Source of the DNA: Comamonadaceae bacterium
GTDB taxonomy: Bacteria; Pseudomonadota; Gammaproteobacteria; Burkholderiales; Burkholderiaceae_C
Assembly: GCA_027485235.1 (NCBI GenBank)
Contig: JAIXRJ010000011.1
Span: 45,454-109,453 of the forward strand
Length of the DNA stretch: 64,000 nucleotides
Direction of reading: 5' to 3'
Each line of letters opens with the position of its first letter. The stretch's first letter is position 1. This document shows, one piece after another, positions 34,201 to 43,908 of this stretch. A program made the position numbers and the translations under genes. A model generated the notes under the pieces. That model was not told where the DNA came from, ran no database searches, and was given only the letters and a program-made list of their open reading frames with translations.

Positions 34201-35046
34201 ATGAAAGCGCTGCACGATGTCCCGGCCCCCGCCAAACTCAACCTGTTTTTGCACATCACAGGCCGCCGCCCTGACGGCTACCACCTGCTGCAATCGGTGT
34301 TCATGCTGGTGGACTGGTGCGACACCTTGCATTTTGAAAAACGCCAAGATGGTCTGATTTCGCGCGAAGACCTCACCGTGGCACTGCCGGCTGATGATCT
34401 GATCACCCGGGCTGCAAAATTGCTTCAAAAGCACACTGGCAGCACACATGGCGCTCACATCGGGATCGAAAAGCGCATTCCATCCCAAGCGGGCATGGGC
34501 GGAGGTTCTTCCGACGCCGCCACGTGTTTGCTGGCACTGAACCAGCTTTGGGACTTGCACCTGACCCTGCCAGTGCTCGAAAAACTGGGCCTGCAGCTCG
34601 GTGCAGACGTGCCTTTTTTCCTGCGCGGCCAACACGCATGGGTAGAAGGTGTCGGCGAACAAATCACGCCGATCGATCTGCCCGCCGCCCGGTTCTGGAT
34701 CGTCAAACCTGCCGCGGGCATCGAAACATCGCAAATTTTTGCTTCACCAAAGCTTCAACGGGCGACAAATGCTGTTACAATCTCGGACTTCGCTGCAGAC
34801 CCATTTGGCTTTGGTCACAATGATCTGCAACCTGTAGCTCAGGCCTTTTGCCCGGATGTCTCCCAAGCACTCGATGTGCTTCGATCAGCCGGACACAATG
34901 CAAGGATGACAGGTTCTGGCAGCGCAGTGTTTGCACTCTGCTCATCAGGCTCAGCGCAAGTCTCGGTCCCAGACCACTGGCAAGTGCGCAAATGCAGCAA
35001 CATGGAAGTTCACCCCTTGAAGGGTTGGGCAACCAGCGATAGTTGA
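34201..35046 (+). CDS. ispE: 4-diphosphocytidyl-2-C-methyl-D-erythritol kinase
   Basis: 281 residues. Fourth step of the MEP isoprenoid pathway, a GHMP kinase. [20 protein letters not shown] at the N-terminus holds the catalytic lysine; the ATP-binding loop is [15 protein letters not shown]; the C-terminal motif is [14 protein letters not shown]. tRNA-Gln and prs follow. Full length. Confidence 0.96.
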   Translation: MKALHDVPAPAKLNLFLHITGRRPDGYHLLQSVFMLVDWCDTLHFEKRQDGLISREDLTVALPADDLITRAAKLLQKHTGSTHGAHIGIEKRIPSQAGMGGGSSDAATCLLALNQLWDLHLTLPVLEKLGLQLGADVPFFLRGQHAWVEGVGEQITPIDLPAARFWIVKPAAGIETSQIFASPKLQRATNAVTISDFAADPFGFGHNDLQPVAQAFCPDVSQALDVLRSAGHNARMTGSGSAVFALCSSGSAQVSVPDHWQVRKCSNMEVHPLKGWATSDS

Positions 35047-35080
35047 TCGGTCGTCCGCTGTTTCAGCGGTCAACCCGTGT

Positions 35081-35157
35081 AGGGGAGTCGCCAAGTTGGT
35101 TAAGGCACCGGATTTTGATTCCGGCATTCGAAGGTTCGAGTCCTTCTTCCCCTGCCA
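35081..35157 (+). tRNA. tRNA-Gln (anticodon TTG)
   Basis: 77 nt including an encoded CCA. Acceptor pairs AGGGGAG/TTCCCCT, anticodon loop TTTTGAT, T arm GAAGGTTCGAGTCCTTC. It lies between ispE and prs, a conserved betaproteobacterial position, and may be cotranscribed with ispE. Confidence 0.95.
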
Positions 35158-35198
35158 AATACGTTCACTCGTACAGGCCCTTTTATCTGATCGCTGGA

Positions 35199-36176
35199 AT
35201 GCCCATGCAGCCTGCCTCAAACACCCACGAATTCATGCTGTTCACCGGCAATGCCAACCCTGTTTTGGCTGCCGAAGTGGCTTACTACTTGGGTACCCAG
35301 TTGGGCGCCGCAGACGTCGGCCGTTTCTCCGACGGTGAAGTCACCGTCGAACTCAAGCAAAACGTGCGTGCCCGTGAAGTCTTCGTGGTCCAGTCCACCT
35401 GCGCACCCACCAACGAAAACCTGATGGAACTGCTGATCATGGTCGACGCGCTCAAACGCGCATCGGCTGGCCGCATCAGCGCCGTCATCCCTTACTTTGG
35501 TTACGCCCGCCAAGACCGCCGCCCTCGCTCTTCGCGTGTGCCCATCACAGCCAAAGTCGTGGCCAACATGTTGCAAGCCGTGGGCGTGGACCGCGTCCTG
35601 ACCATGGACTTGCACGCTGACCAGATTCAGGGTTTCTTTGACATCCCCGTCGACAACATCTACGCCTCCCCTGTTTTGCTGGGCGATTTGCGCCAAAAAA
35701 ACTACGAAGACCTGATCGTGGTCTCGCCTGACGTGGGCGGTGTGGTGCGTGCCCGCGCCCTGGCCAAGCAACTCGGTTGCGACCTGGCCATCATCGACAA
35801 ACGCCGTCCCAAAGCCAACGTCAGCGAAGTCATGCACGTCATCGGCGAAATCGAAGGACGCAACTGCGTGATCATGGACGACATGATTGACACCGCAGGC
35901 ACCTTGGTCAAAGCAGCCGAAGTGCTCAAAGAACGCGGCGCCAAAAAAGTGTATGCCTACTGCACACACCCCATCTTCTCGGGCCCGGCCATCGAGCGTA
36001 TCTCCAAGGGCGAAGCCTTGGACGAAGTTGTGGTCACCAACACCATTCCGCTGACGGCACAAGCTGCCGCCTGCACCAAGATTCGCCAACTTTCCGTGGC
36101 CCCGCTCATCGCTGAAACGATGCACCGGATCGCCAACGGAGAGTCGGTGATGAGCTTGTTCTCGGATCCAAGCTGA
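35199..36176 (+). CDS. prs: ribose-phosphate pyrophosphokinase
   Basis: 325 residues from ATG 35199 (a second start at 35205 is possible). Makes PRPP from ribose-5-phosphate and [23 protein letters not shown] opens the fold; the flexible loop and histidine lie in [20 protein letters not shown]; the PRPP loop is [13 protein letters not shown]. Supplies PRPP to purine, pyrimidine, His and Trp synthesis. Followed by rplY, as usual. Confidence 0.97.
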   Translation: MPMQPASNTHEFMLFTGNANPVLAAEVAYYLGTQLGAADVGRFSDGEVTVELKQNVRAREVFVVQSTCAPTNENLMELLIMVDALKRASAGRISAVIPYFGYARQDRRPRSSRVPITAKVVANMLQAVGVDRVLTMDLHADQIQGFFDIPVDNIYASPVLLGDLRQKNYEDLIVVSPDVGGVVRARALAKQLGCDLAIIDKRRPKANVSEVMHVIGEIEGRNCVIMDDMIDTAGTLVKAAEVLKERGAKKVYAYCTHPIFSGPAIERISKGEALDEVVVTNTIPLTAQAAACTKIRQLSVAPLIAETMHRIANGESVMSLFSDPS

Positions 36177-36198
36177 TCCGCTACAGGCTAAATGCGGC

Positions 36199-36229
36199 CT
36201 GTCGTCCCAATGGACTGGCAGGCTTTTTC
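36199..36229 (+). terminator. possible terminator after prs
   Basis: GCCTGTC and GGCAGGC can form a 7-bp stem (one G.U pair) around a 13-base loop and are followed by five T. Weak to moderate; rplY may still be read through. Confidence 0.4.
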
Positions 36230-36275
36230 AAGTCAGGGCATCACTGGTCGCGGTGGGCCCTAGAAGGAGAAATGT

Positions 36276-36899
36276 ATGAAATTTGTCGCTTTTGAGCGCG
36301 CTAAGCAGGGCACGGGTGCGAGCCGCCGTCTCCGCAATTCCGGTCGCACACCCGGCATCGTTTACGGTTCCACATCGGCCCCCCAACTGATCGAGCTGGA
36401 CCACAATGCTTTGTGGCACGCCCTGAAAAAGGAAGCCTTTCACGCTTCCATCCTGGACATGGAATTCAACGGCCAATCCAGCAAAGTCTTGCTGCGTGAC
36501 TACCAAATGCACCCCTACAAGCAATTGGTGCAGCACATCGACTTCCAACGCGTCGATGCCAACACCACTTTGCACATGAAAGTGCCATTGCACTTCAGTG
36601 GCGAAGAAGAGTCCGAAGCCGTCAAGACCGACAAGTGCACGGTCACTCACGTCGCCACTGAACTCGAAGTGGCTTGCTTGCCTGCCAACCTGCCCGAATT
36701 CATCGCGGTGGACTTGAAAGGCCTGACCATGGGCAAATCGCTGCACCTGAACGACATCACCTTGCCTGCTGGCTGCAAAGCTGTGACCCATGGCAAGAAG
36801 AATCCTGTTCTGGTGTCCGTGGTGGCGCCCGTCGAAGAAGTGGTGGCCGCACCGGTGGCACCCGCTGAAGACGCCAAAGGCAAAAAAGGCAAGAAGTAA
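36276..36899 (+). CDS. rplY: 50S ribosomal protein L25 (CTC form)
   Basis: 207 residues. Binds 5S rRNA. The N-terminal L25 domain ([28 protein letters not shown]) is followed by the longer CTC-type beta domain and an Ala/Pro/Lys tail ending KGKKGKK. AGAAGGAG precedes the ATG. The long form is normal for this group. Confidence 0.95.
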   Translation: MKFVAFERAKQGTGASRRLRNSGRTPGIVYGSTSAPQLIELDHNALWHALKKEAFHASILDMEFNGQSSKVLLRDYQMHPYKQLVQHIDFQRVDANTTLHMKVPLHFSGEEESEAVKTDKCTVTHVATELEVACLPANLPEFIAVDLKGLTMGKSLHLNDITLPAGCKAVTHGKKNPVLVSVVAPVEEVVAAPVAPAEDAKGKKGKK

Positions 36900-36928
36900 T
36901 TTCTGCCTCTGGCTTTTAGCCTCACCTC

Positions 36929-36960
36929 AAAGGCCCGCTTGCGCGGGCCTTTTGTTTTTT
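36929..36960 (+). terminator. rho-independent terminator after rplY
   Basis: AAAGGCCCGC, loop TTGC, GCGGGCCTTT, then TTGTTTTTT. A strong GC stem with U-rich tail, 29 bases after the rplY stop and just before pth. Confidence 0.85.
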
Positions 36961-36981
36961 GCCCAGTGATAATCACGCACC

Positions 36982-37650
36982 ATGATCAAACTCTTAGTCG
37001 GCCTGGGCAATCCGGGCCCTGAATACGATGACACCCGCCACAACGCCGGCTTTTGGTGGATCGATGCGGTGGCCCGCGAACTCAAAGTCACTCTGGTGCC
37101 CGAACGCAGCTACCACGGCCTGATGGCCCGTACCACGGTCAAGGGCGAGACCTTGTGGTTGTTAGAACCCCAAACCTTCATGAATTTGTCGGGCAAATCG
37201 GTCGGTGCTTTGGCGCGGTTTTTCAAAATTCAGCCGCAAGAAATTTTGGTCGCTCACGACGAGCTGGACATCGCCCCTGGCGAAGCCAAGCTCAAGCTGG
37301 GTGGCAGCCATGCTGGGCACAACGGTTTGCGCGACATTCACGCCCAACTGGGCACGGCAGATTACTGGCGTTTGCGCATCGGCGTGGGGCATCCTGGCGT
37401 CAAATCCGAAGTGGTCAGCTGGGTGTTGAAAAAACCCATGGCCGAGCACCGCAACGCCATCGAAGACAGCATTGCCCGTTCGGTCAAAGCATTGCCTTGG
37501 CTGCTGCAGGGCGAAATGGAAAAAGCCATGGCGATGGTCCACACCAGCAAACCGCCTCGTCCAAAACCCCCCAAGCCCCTCAATGCGGCGCCCGCAGCGC
37601 CCGGGCCGGCGCCTGAAAACACCTCCATGCAGCAAAAGCCAGGGGCATGA
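36982..37650 (+). CDS. pth: peptidyl-tRNA hydrolase
   Basis: 222 residues. Recycles peptidyl-t[22 protein letters not shown] has the catalytic histidine; [12 protein letters not shown] and [20 protein letters not shown] with [10 protein letters not shown] complete the family motifs. The last 30 residues are a Pro/Lys/Ala-rich extension beyond the usual ~195 residues. Convergent with the ferredoxin gene, 5 bases apart. Confidence 0.96.
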   Translation: MIKLLVGLGNPGPEYDDTRHNAGFWWIDAVARELKVTLVPERSYHGLMARTTVKGETLWLLEPQTFMNLSGKSVGALARFFKIQPQEILVAHDELDIAPGEAKLKLGGSHAGHNGLRDIHAQLGTADYWRLRIGVGHPGVKSEVVSWVLKKPMAEHRNAIEDSIARSVKALPWLLQGEMEKAMAMVHTSKPPRPKPPKPLNAAPAAPGPAPENTSMQQKPGA

Positions 37651-37655
37651 GTGGG

Positions 37656-37946
<291 letters not shown>

Positions 37947-38050
37947 TTATCGGGCAATGACAAGAAGCGCCCACATCGCAAGGCTGTTGGTGCAGCGCCC
38001 AATTCCACCTTGGCAACAGGGTCCGCAAACTCTGGGCCTAAAATGTATTT

Positions 38051-38905
38051 GTGAAAAATTACCTCAACGCCGACCTGCACTGCCATTCCGTTGTCTCTGA
38101 CGGCACCCTGACCCCAGAAGTCCTTGCCCAACGCGCCAAAGACAATGGGGTGGAACTCTGGGCGCTGACCGACCACGACGAGGTCAGCGGCCAAGACCGC
38201 GCTCTGGCCGCAGCCCGCGCTTGTGGCCTGCCCTACCTCACCGGCACCGAAATTTCAGTCACCTTTGCCCACCAAACCGTGCACATCGTCGGTTTGGGGT
38301 TCGATGCGCACAACAGCGCCTTGGTCAAAGGCCTGCAACGCACCCGGGGCGGGCGCAGCGAGCGGGCCCAGGAAATGTCCGACGGCTTGGCCAAAGTCGG
38401 CATCCTCAACGCCTACGAAGGTGCACTGCAATACGTGGGCAACCCCGAACTGATCTCGCGCACACACTTCGCACGCCACTTGGTCGATTCGGGGGTGTGC
38501 TCAGACACTTCCGAGGTGTTCCGCAAATTCCTGACCGAGGGCAAACCTGGCTATGTGCCCCACCGCTGGGCACGCTTGCAAGAGGCTGTGCAATGGATCA
38601 CCGATGCTGGCGGGATGGCCGTGATCGCGCACCCAGCGCGCTACGGCTTCACACCCAACGAAGAATACGCGCTGTTCAGTGAATTCAAGGCCCACGGCGG
38701 ACGGGGTGTGGAGGTCATCACCGGCAGCCACTCCTCGCCGGAGGCTTTGCGTTATGCAGACACCGCCCTGGAGTTTGGCTTGGCCGCTTCACGCGGCAGC
38801 GATTTCCACAGTCCGGATGAAAGCCGCATCGATCTGGGCACCCTGCCCCTGCTGCCAGGCCAACTCACACCCGTCTGGGAAGCTCTGGCCGATCGCATTC
38901 AGTGA
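38051..38905 (+). CDS. PHP-domain phosphoesterase (RNase AM-like)
   Basis: 284 residues, GTG start. NADLHCHSVVSDGTL and WALTDHDEVSGQ are metal-binding motifs of PHP phosphoesterases; AHPARYGF and GSDFHSPDE supply the later ligands. Proteins of this type (YciV, TrpH) are 3',5'-nucleotide bisphosphatases or 5'-exonucleases that mature rRNA ends. The following gene overlaps by 4 bases. Confidence 0.88.
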   Translation: MKNYLNADLHCHSVVSDGTLTPEVLAQRAKDNGVELWALTDHDEVSGQDRALAAARACGLPYLTGTEISVTFAHQTVHIVGLGFDAHNSALVKGLQRTRGGRSERAQEMSDGLAKVGILNAYEGALQYVGNPELISRTHFARHLVDSGVCSDTSEVFRKFLTEGKPGYVPHRWARLQEAVQWITDAGGMAVIAHPARYGFTPNEEYALFSEFKAHGGRGVEVITGSHSSPEALRYADTALEFGLAASRGSDFHSPDESRIDLGTLPLLPGQLTPVWEALADRIQ

Positions 38906-39801
38906 GCACAATGCCCAGGCCCAACACCTTGCAAGGCATCGGCCTGGTGGTGTTGGCATTGGCCTGTTTCGCCGCACTGGACACCACCACACGGCACATC
39001 AGCGCCAGCATTTCACTGTGGGTGGCCCTGTGGTTTCGTTACGCCATCCAGGCGGCCATCACCACCCTCGTGGTCTGGCCCGGACGGGGTCGACGGGTGC
39101 TCTTGACCCGACACCCCCGATTTCAATTGGCCCGCGGACTGCTCCTTTTCACCTGCTCCATCCTTGCGTTTTTCAGCCTCAAATACATGCCTGTCGGCGA
39201 GTTCACCGCCATTTCCTTGCTGGCCCCTTTGCTCATCACGGTGTTCGCCGCCTGGAAACTGAAGGAAAAAATTCATCCTCTGCGCTGGAGCCTTTTGGTG
39301 GGGGGCTTCATTGGCACCCTGTTCATCATTCGGCCCGGCACGCACCACTTTGACTGGACGGTGATCCTGCCCTTGATACTGGTGGTCACCAACTCGGCAT
39401 TCCAGCTGTTGACCAGCCAGATGACCAAAACCGAAGACCCGATCACCATGCACTTTTACACAGGCTGGATCGGCACCCTGCTGGCCTCTCTCGCCTTGCC
39501 GTTTGTCTGGGAAATGCCTTCAGATTGGACTGTTTGGCTGCAGTTGCTGGTCATGGGTGTACTCGCCTCTATTGGGCACTTTCTGTTGATCTTGGCCTAT
39601 GGCCGGGCACCGGCGGCAACCCTCACGCCATACATGTACACACAGATTGCTTTTGGCGTGATCGGTGGCTGGATTGTCTTGAACCACTTACCGGATCAAT
39701 GGACTTTTTTGGGCATGGGCCTGATTGCCGTTTGCGGTGCGCTGGGCGCTTGGCTGACCTTGCACGAGCGTCGGCTGAGCACTGAGCCGATCACATCCTG
39801 A
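38902..39801 (+). CDS. EamA/DMT-family transporter
   Basis: 299 residues from GTG 38902 (ATG 38911 also possible). About ten membrane segments in two EamA halves (GIGLVVLALACFAALDTTTR; ARGLLLFTCSILAFFSLKYM; IAFGVIGGWIVLNHLPDQWT). Drug/metabolite-type exporter or importer; substrate cannot be told. The GTGA overlap with the PHP gene and the 6-base gap to the YciO-like gene place all three in one operon. Confidence 0.9.
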   Translation: MSTMPRPNTLQGIGLVVLALACFAALDTTTRHISASISLWVALWFRYAIQAAITTLVVWPGRGRRVLLTRHPRFQLARGLLLFTCSILAFFSLKYMPVGEFTAISLLAPLLITVFAAWKLKEKIHPLRWSLLVGGFIGTLFIIRPGTHHFDWTVILPLILVVTNSAFQLLTSQMTKTEDPITMHFYTGWIGTLLASLALPFVWEMPSDWTVWLQLLVMGVLASIGHFLLILAYGRAPAATLTPYMYTQIAFGVIGGWIVLNHLPDQWTFLGMGLIAVCGALGAWLTLHERRLSTEPITS

Positions 39802-39807
39802 GCGAAC

Positions 39808-40431
39808 ATGGCCCAATTTTTCAACGTCCACCCCGACAATCCACAAGCGCGATTGCTCAAACAAGCCGTGCAACTGCTCCACCAAGGCAGTGTCTTGGCC
39901 GCGCCCACCGACTCCAGCTACGCTTTGGTCTGCCACTTGGACGACAAAAATGCTGCGGACCAACTGCGCCGTCTGCGTGGGGTCGACGACAAACACCACC
40001 TCACCTTGTTGTGTCGGGACCTGAGCGAGCTGGCCAACTACGCCCGCGTGAACAACCAACAGTTCCGCACCATCAAGCAGGCCACACCCGGACCCTTCAC
40101 CTTCATCCTGGAGGCCACCAAGGAAGTCCCACGCCGGGTCAGTCACCCACAGCGCAAGACGATTGGCCTGCGCGTGCCCGACCACAAGGTGCTGCAAGAA
40201 CTGCTGGCGCTGCACGGCGCCCCCCTGCTGGCGGCCACCTTGATCCTGCCCGGGGATGAAGGGCCACTGAACGACCCCGAAGAGATCCGCGAACGCCTGG
40301 AACACCAAGTTGGCGCAGTCATTGACGCGGGCGCTTGCTCCTTGCAAGCGACCACCGTGGTGGACATGACCGGCGACAGCCCCACCGTCTTGCGCCAAGG
40401 GCAAGGCGACCCGGCGCTGCTGGGACTTTGA
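39808..40431 (+). CDS. Sua5/YciO/YrdC-family protein (YciO-like)
   Basis: 207 residues. AAPTDSSYALVCHLDDKNAA, LTLLCRDLSELANYARVNNQ, GPFTFILEATKEVPRR and GLRVPDHKVLQELLALHGAP are the YrdC fold's binding surface. It is closer to YciO than to TsaC in lacking the KxR...SxN set seen in TsaC, so threonylcarbamoyl-AMP synthesis is not certain. Located after the PHP gene as in many proteobacteria. Confidence 0.85.
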   Translation: MAQFFNVHPDNPQARLLKQAVQLLHQGSVLAAPTDSSYALVCHLDDKNAADQLRRLRGVDDKHHLTLLCRDLSELANYARVNNQQFRTIKQATPGPFTFILEATKEVPRRVSHPQRKTIGLRVPDHKVLQELLALHGAPLLAATLILPGDEGPLNDPEEIRERLEHQVGAVIDAGACSLQATTVVDMTGDSPTVLRQGQGDPALLGL

Positions 40432-40467
40432 GACGGGCTGGCCTTCCATCCAAGCTGGTGATGCGTT

Positions 40468-40591
40468 CCATCGCGCACGGGGTGCGGCTCCTACACGAGC
40501 ACTCCATCGCGCACGGGGTGCAGCTCTGACAAGGGCACGGCATCGCGACCAGGGTTCTTGGTGTGTGGGAGCAGCACCCCGTGCGCGATGG
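40468..40591. repeat. REP-like palindromic element cluster (three copies)
   Basis: Copies at 40468-40494 (minus: GTAGGAGCCGCACCCCGTGC, then GCGATGG), 40504-40526 (same orientation, degenerate end) and 40565-40591 (plus: GTGGGAGCAGCACCCCGTGC, then GCGATGG). Each begins with GTAG/GTGG and contains the GCACCCCGTGC palindrome, the layout of REP elements moved by RAYT transposases. The opposed copies make a BIME-like unit in the YciO-M50 gap. Confidence 0.85.
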
Positions 40592-40619
40592 CGCCCCGCC
40601 GGTCTGAGACAATCAGCTT

Positions 40620-41288
40620 GTGAATATCCCTGACCTCATCCAAACCGTCCTGATCTACGCGCTGCCGGTGATCTTTGCCATCACCTTGCATGAAGCCGCT
40701 CATGGCTACGCTGCCCAGCGCCTGGGCGACTCGACAGCCGCCATGCTGGGCCGCGTGACGCTCAACCCACTGCCCCACATTGACCCCCTTGGCACCATCC
40801 TGATGCCCTTGCTGCTGTACTTCAGCACCGGCGGCGCTTTCTTGTTTGGCTATGCCAAGCCAGTGCCTGTGCGATTTGACCGTTTACGCCACCCCAAGCG
40901 CGACATGATCTGGGTCGCGCTGGCGGGCCCGGCCGCCAATTTGCTGCAAGCCCTTGCGTGGGGCATTGCGCTCTACGCCCTGGCCGGCGCCGGTGTGACC
41001 GAACGCTTCTTTCTCGAAATGTGCAAAGCCGGCATGCTGACCAACGTGGTCATGTTCGCCTTCAACCTGTTCCCCCTGCCGCCGCTGGACGGCGGGCGCA
41101 TTTTGGTGGGCCTGCTGCCTTGGCGTCAGGCGGTGGTGTTTTCCAAGCTCGAACCTTGGGGCTTTTTCATCGTCATGGCCCTGGTCGTCACAGGCGTGGT
41201 CAACAGCCTGTGGATGCAACCCTTGATGGGCATGACCTTTGATGTGCTCAAACTCACCCTCAGCCCCTTGGCGGCCCTGATCCGCTGA
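40620..41288 (+). CDS. site-2 protease family membrane protein (M50)
   Basis: 222 residues, GTG start. Membrane zinc protease with HEAAH in the first membrane segment (FAITLHEAAHGYAAQRLGD) and the second metal motif NLFPLPPLDGGRI. Six hydrophobic segments, no PDZ domain, so the small Rip/YwhC type rather than RseP. Substrate unknown. Followed 37 bases later by trpS. Confidence 0.9.
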   Translation: MNIPDLIQTVLIYALPVIFAITLHEAAHGYAAQRLGDSTAAMLGRVTLNPLPHIDPLGTILMPLLLYFSTGGAFLFGYAKPVPVRFDRLRHPKRDMIWVALAGPAANLLQALAWGIALYALAGAGVTERFFLEMCKAGMLTNVVMFAFNLFPLPPLDGGRILVGLLPWRQAVVFSKLEPWGFFIVMALVVTGVVNSLWMQPLMGMTFDVLKLTLSPLAALIR

Positions 41289-41324
41289 CGCTTGTTCTGA
41301 AATTCATCTGTTCACCCGTTCGTT

Positions 41325-42644
41325 ATGACCTCCACACCACGCACCCGCGTCCTCACGGGCATCACCACCACGGGCACGCCCCACCTGGGCAACTACGTGG
41401 GCGCCATCCGTCCCACTGTGCAGGCCAGCCGCGACGCCAGCACCGATGGTTTTTACTTTCTGGCCGATTACCACGCGCTCATCAAGTGCGATGACCCCGT
41501 CCGCATCCAACGCTCGACGCTGGAAATCGCCGCCAGTTGGATCGCCTCGGGCCTGGACACCGATAAAGTCACCTTCTACCGCCAGTCCGACATCCCGGAA
41601 GTTCCGGAGCTGACCTGGTTTTTGACCTGTGTGACCGGCAAAGGCGTGCTCAACCGCGCCCATGCCTACAAAGCGGCCGTGGACAAAAACAACGCTGCAG
41701 GCCATGACACCGATGCCGACGTGACGGCAGGCCTGTTCATGTACCCGGTGCTGATGGGCGCGGACATTTTGATGTTCAAGGCGCACAAAGTGCCTGTGGG
41801 CCGCGACCAGATCCAGCACATCGAAATGGCGCGGGACATGGCGGCCAGCTTCAACCATTTGTATGGCGAGCATTTTGTGCTGCCCGAAGCCGTGATCGAA
41901 GAATCGGTGGCCCTGCTGCCGGGTCTGGACGGTCGCAAGATGAGCAAGAGCTACGACAACACCATCCCGCTGTTTGCACCCGCGGCGCAAATGCGCAAGC
42001 AAATCGCAGGCATCGTCACCGACTCCAAAGCGCCGGGCGAGCCCAAGGCCACCGAAGGCTCGGCCTTGTTCCAGATTTACCAGGCCTTTGCCAGCGCCGA
42101 AGAAACGGCCGCCATGGCCCGCGCCTACGCCGACGGCATTGGCTGGGGCGATGCCAAACAAATGCTGTTTGAGCGCATCGACCGCGAAATCGCACCCATG
42201 CGCGAGCAATACCAAGAACTGGTCCAAAACCCTGCCAAGCTTGACCAGATTCTGCTGGCCGGTGCCGACAAAGCACGCCAGATGGCCACACCCTTCATTC
42301 AGGAACTGCGCCACGCTGTGGGCCTGCGGGCCCTGTCATCCGCGCACGCCAGCGCCGTGAACAAAGAACCCAAGCTCGACTTGCCCAGCTTCAAGCAATA
42401 CCGCGAAAAAGATGGTCAGTTCTATTTCAAACTGGTCGACGCGCAGGGCCAATTGCTCCTGCAAAGCCGTGGCTTCGCATCGCCCAAAGAAGCAGGACAG
42501 ACGATTGGAAGACTGCAGACCGAAGGCATCGATTGTCTGGACGCGTTGTCGGCTTTGTTGGAGCCGACCGCACCCTCCTTGAGGGCGGCCTTGGCCCAAA
42601 GCATTGAAAACCTGAAATACAGCAAAAATATGAATTCAAAATGA
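41325..42644 (+). CDS. trpS: tryptophanyl-tRNA synthetase with C-terminal extension
   Basis: 439 residues. Class I synthetase with HIGH-like TGTPHLGNY and KMSKS (GRKMSKSYDN). The catalytic and anticodon parts end near residue 345; the last ~90 residues (FKQYREKDGQFYFKLVDAQG, LLLQSRGFASPKEAG) look like a DUF1508/YegP-type beta-beta-alpha module appended to the enzyme. The ordinary bacterial enzyme is about 330-350 residues. Similar long forms occur in related betaproteobacteria as I recall. Confidence 0.95.
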   Translation: MTSTPRTRVLTGITTTGTPHLGNYVGAIRPTVQASRDASTDGFYFLADYHALIKCDDPVRIQRSTLEIAASWIASGLDTDKVTFYRQSDIPEVPELTWFLTCVTGKGVLNRAHAYKAAVDKNNAAGHDTDADVTAGLFMYPVLMGADILMFKAHKVPVGRDQIQHIEMARDMAASFNHLYGEHFVLPEAVIEESVALLPGLDGRKMSKSYDNTIPLFAPAAQMRKQIAGIVTDSKAPGEPKATEGSALFQIYQAFASAEETAAMARAYADGIGWGDAKQMLFERIDREIAPMREQYQELVQNPAKLDQILLAGADKARQMATPFIQELRHAVGLRALSSAHASAVNKEPKLDLPSFKQYREKDGQFYFKLVDAQGQLLLQSRGFASPKEAGQTIGRLQTEGIDCLDALSALLEPTAPSLRAALAQSIENLKYSKNMNSK

Positions 42645-42727
42645 TTTTGTAGATTTATACAAAATTTCCGAAAAACCACAAAATAGATGCTATCCTTGTA
42701 CTTACGTTTAACGCTGAGAATCAAATC

Positions 42728-43333
42728 ATGACTGTTTATGTCATCGACGATCACCCCTTGATGCGCGATGCGCTGACCATGTTGGTTCACCGTGTCAAGC
42801 CAGGCCTGAAGATCATTCCGATACCCAAATTGAATGTGGTCGAATCCACGGTCGAAAAAAACGGTGTCGCCGAGTTGTTCTGCTTGGATCTGCAACTGCC
42901 TGACACACTGGGCATGTCTGGGGTTCAACTGCTGAAAGCCAAATTTCCGGATGTGCCCTTGGCTGTTGTGACCAGTTCAACAGCCAGTGAATTCGAAGAG
43001 CGCTGCATGCAAGCGGGTGCCGACGTGTTCATTGAAAAATCGAACAGCCCAACCCAAATCATTGCCGCCTTGCGGTCCCTGCTGATCACCGAGGAAGAGT
43101 CGGAAGTTGAAGCGGCCAACCCGACGGCTGGCCCAACCAAGTTGTCCAAGCGTCAAAAACAATTGATCCTGATGCTTGACCAAGGTTTGTCTAACCGCGA
43201 CATCGCCGAGAAACTGGGCATCAGCGAGCACACCGTCAAAGTCCACTTCTGGCGCCTGTTCCGACGCTTGGGGGTCAACAGCCGCACCCAGGCGCTTCAC
43301 TTTGCGCGCACCAACGGGTGGTTGGGTATCTGA
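42728..43333 (+). CDS. NarL/LuxR-family response regulator (orphan)
   Basis: 201 residues. Receiver domain: acidic pocket YVIDDHPLMRDALTML, phosphoacceptor Asp54 in FCLDLQLPD, then TSSTASEFEERCM and the conserved lysine in FIEKSNSP. C-terminal LuxR HTH: LSKRQKQLILMLDQGLSNRD and LGISEHTVKVHFWRLFRRLG. No histidine kinase lies beside it. The 83-bp upstream gap is AT-rich and must hold its promoter. Confidence 0.92.
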   Translation: MTVYVIDDHPLMRDALTMLVHRVKPGLKIIPIPKLNVVESTVEKNGVAELFCLDLQLPDTLGMSGVQLLKAKFPDVPLAVVTSSTASEFEERCMQAGADVFIEKSNSPTQIIAALRSLLITEEESEVEAANPTAGPTKLSKRQKQLILMLDQGLSNRDIAEKLGISEHTVKVHFWRLFRRLGVNSRTQALHFARTNGWLGI

Positions 43334-43342
43334 TTCGAACCC

Positions 43343-43900
43343 ATGCCGGTCGTATCAATCACCTTGTTGCCGGGCTACGCATCGGAAACCCAGCACCGCA
43401 TGGTCAACCGTGTGGCGCAAGCCGTGCGCTCCGTGATCGACACGCCGGAGGCGGGCACCACGGTCTTTGTCAACGAAGTCAGCACCTACCGGCGGGATGG
43501 CAAGGTGTTCAGCGGTGGTCGTGCTGCGCACCCGGTGGCCTCAGAAGTGGTGCAGTCTTTTTTGCACGCCATGCAAGAGCGAGACATGGATCTGGCGCAA
43601 AGCTTTTTGCACCCGGATTTCGCCATGTGCTTCCCAGGTGGGGCGCACATGCACACTTTGCCCGAATTGATCTCCTGGGCTCAACAGCGTTACAGCACCA
43701 TTCGCAAGGACTACGCAAAATTTGAAGAAAGCTGGCAAGGCGATGCCACGGTGGTGTTTTGCCATGGCACCTTGCAAGGCACCTGGCTCAATGGCAAAAC
43801 TTTTGAAGACATTCGTTTCATCGACCGGATCGAAGTGCGAGGTCGCCTCATTGCGCGCCAGGATGTGTGGAACGATCTGGCAGAACACCGCCAGGCCTGA
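43343..43900 (+). CDS. tautomerase domain fused to SnoaL-like domain
   Basis: 185 residues. Residues 1-62 (MPVVSITLLPGYASETQHRM, GTTVFVNEVSTYRRDGKVFS) are a 4-oxalocrotonate tautomerase-like unit keeping the N-terminal proline after Met1. Residues 70-185 (VQSFLHAMQERDMDLAQSFL, VVFCHGTLQGTWLNGKTFED) are a SnoaL/NTF2-like cone fold. It lies 9 bases after the response regulator and may share its transcript. The substrate is unknown; the fusion itself is uncommon. Confidence 0.8.
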   Translation: MPVVSITLLPGYASETQHRMVNRVAQAVRSVIDTPEAGTTVFVNEVSTYRRDGKVFSGGRAAHPVASEVVQSFLHAMQERDMDLAQSFLHPDFAMCFPGGAHMHTLPELISWAQQRYSTIRKDYAKFEESWQGDATVVFCHGTLQGTWLNGKTFEDIRFIDRIEVRGRLIARQDVWNDLAEHRQA

Positions 43901-43908
43901 ATCAGGCC

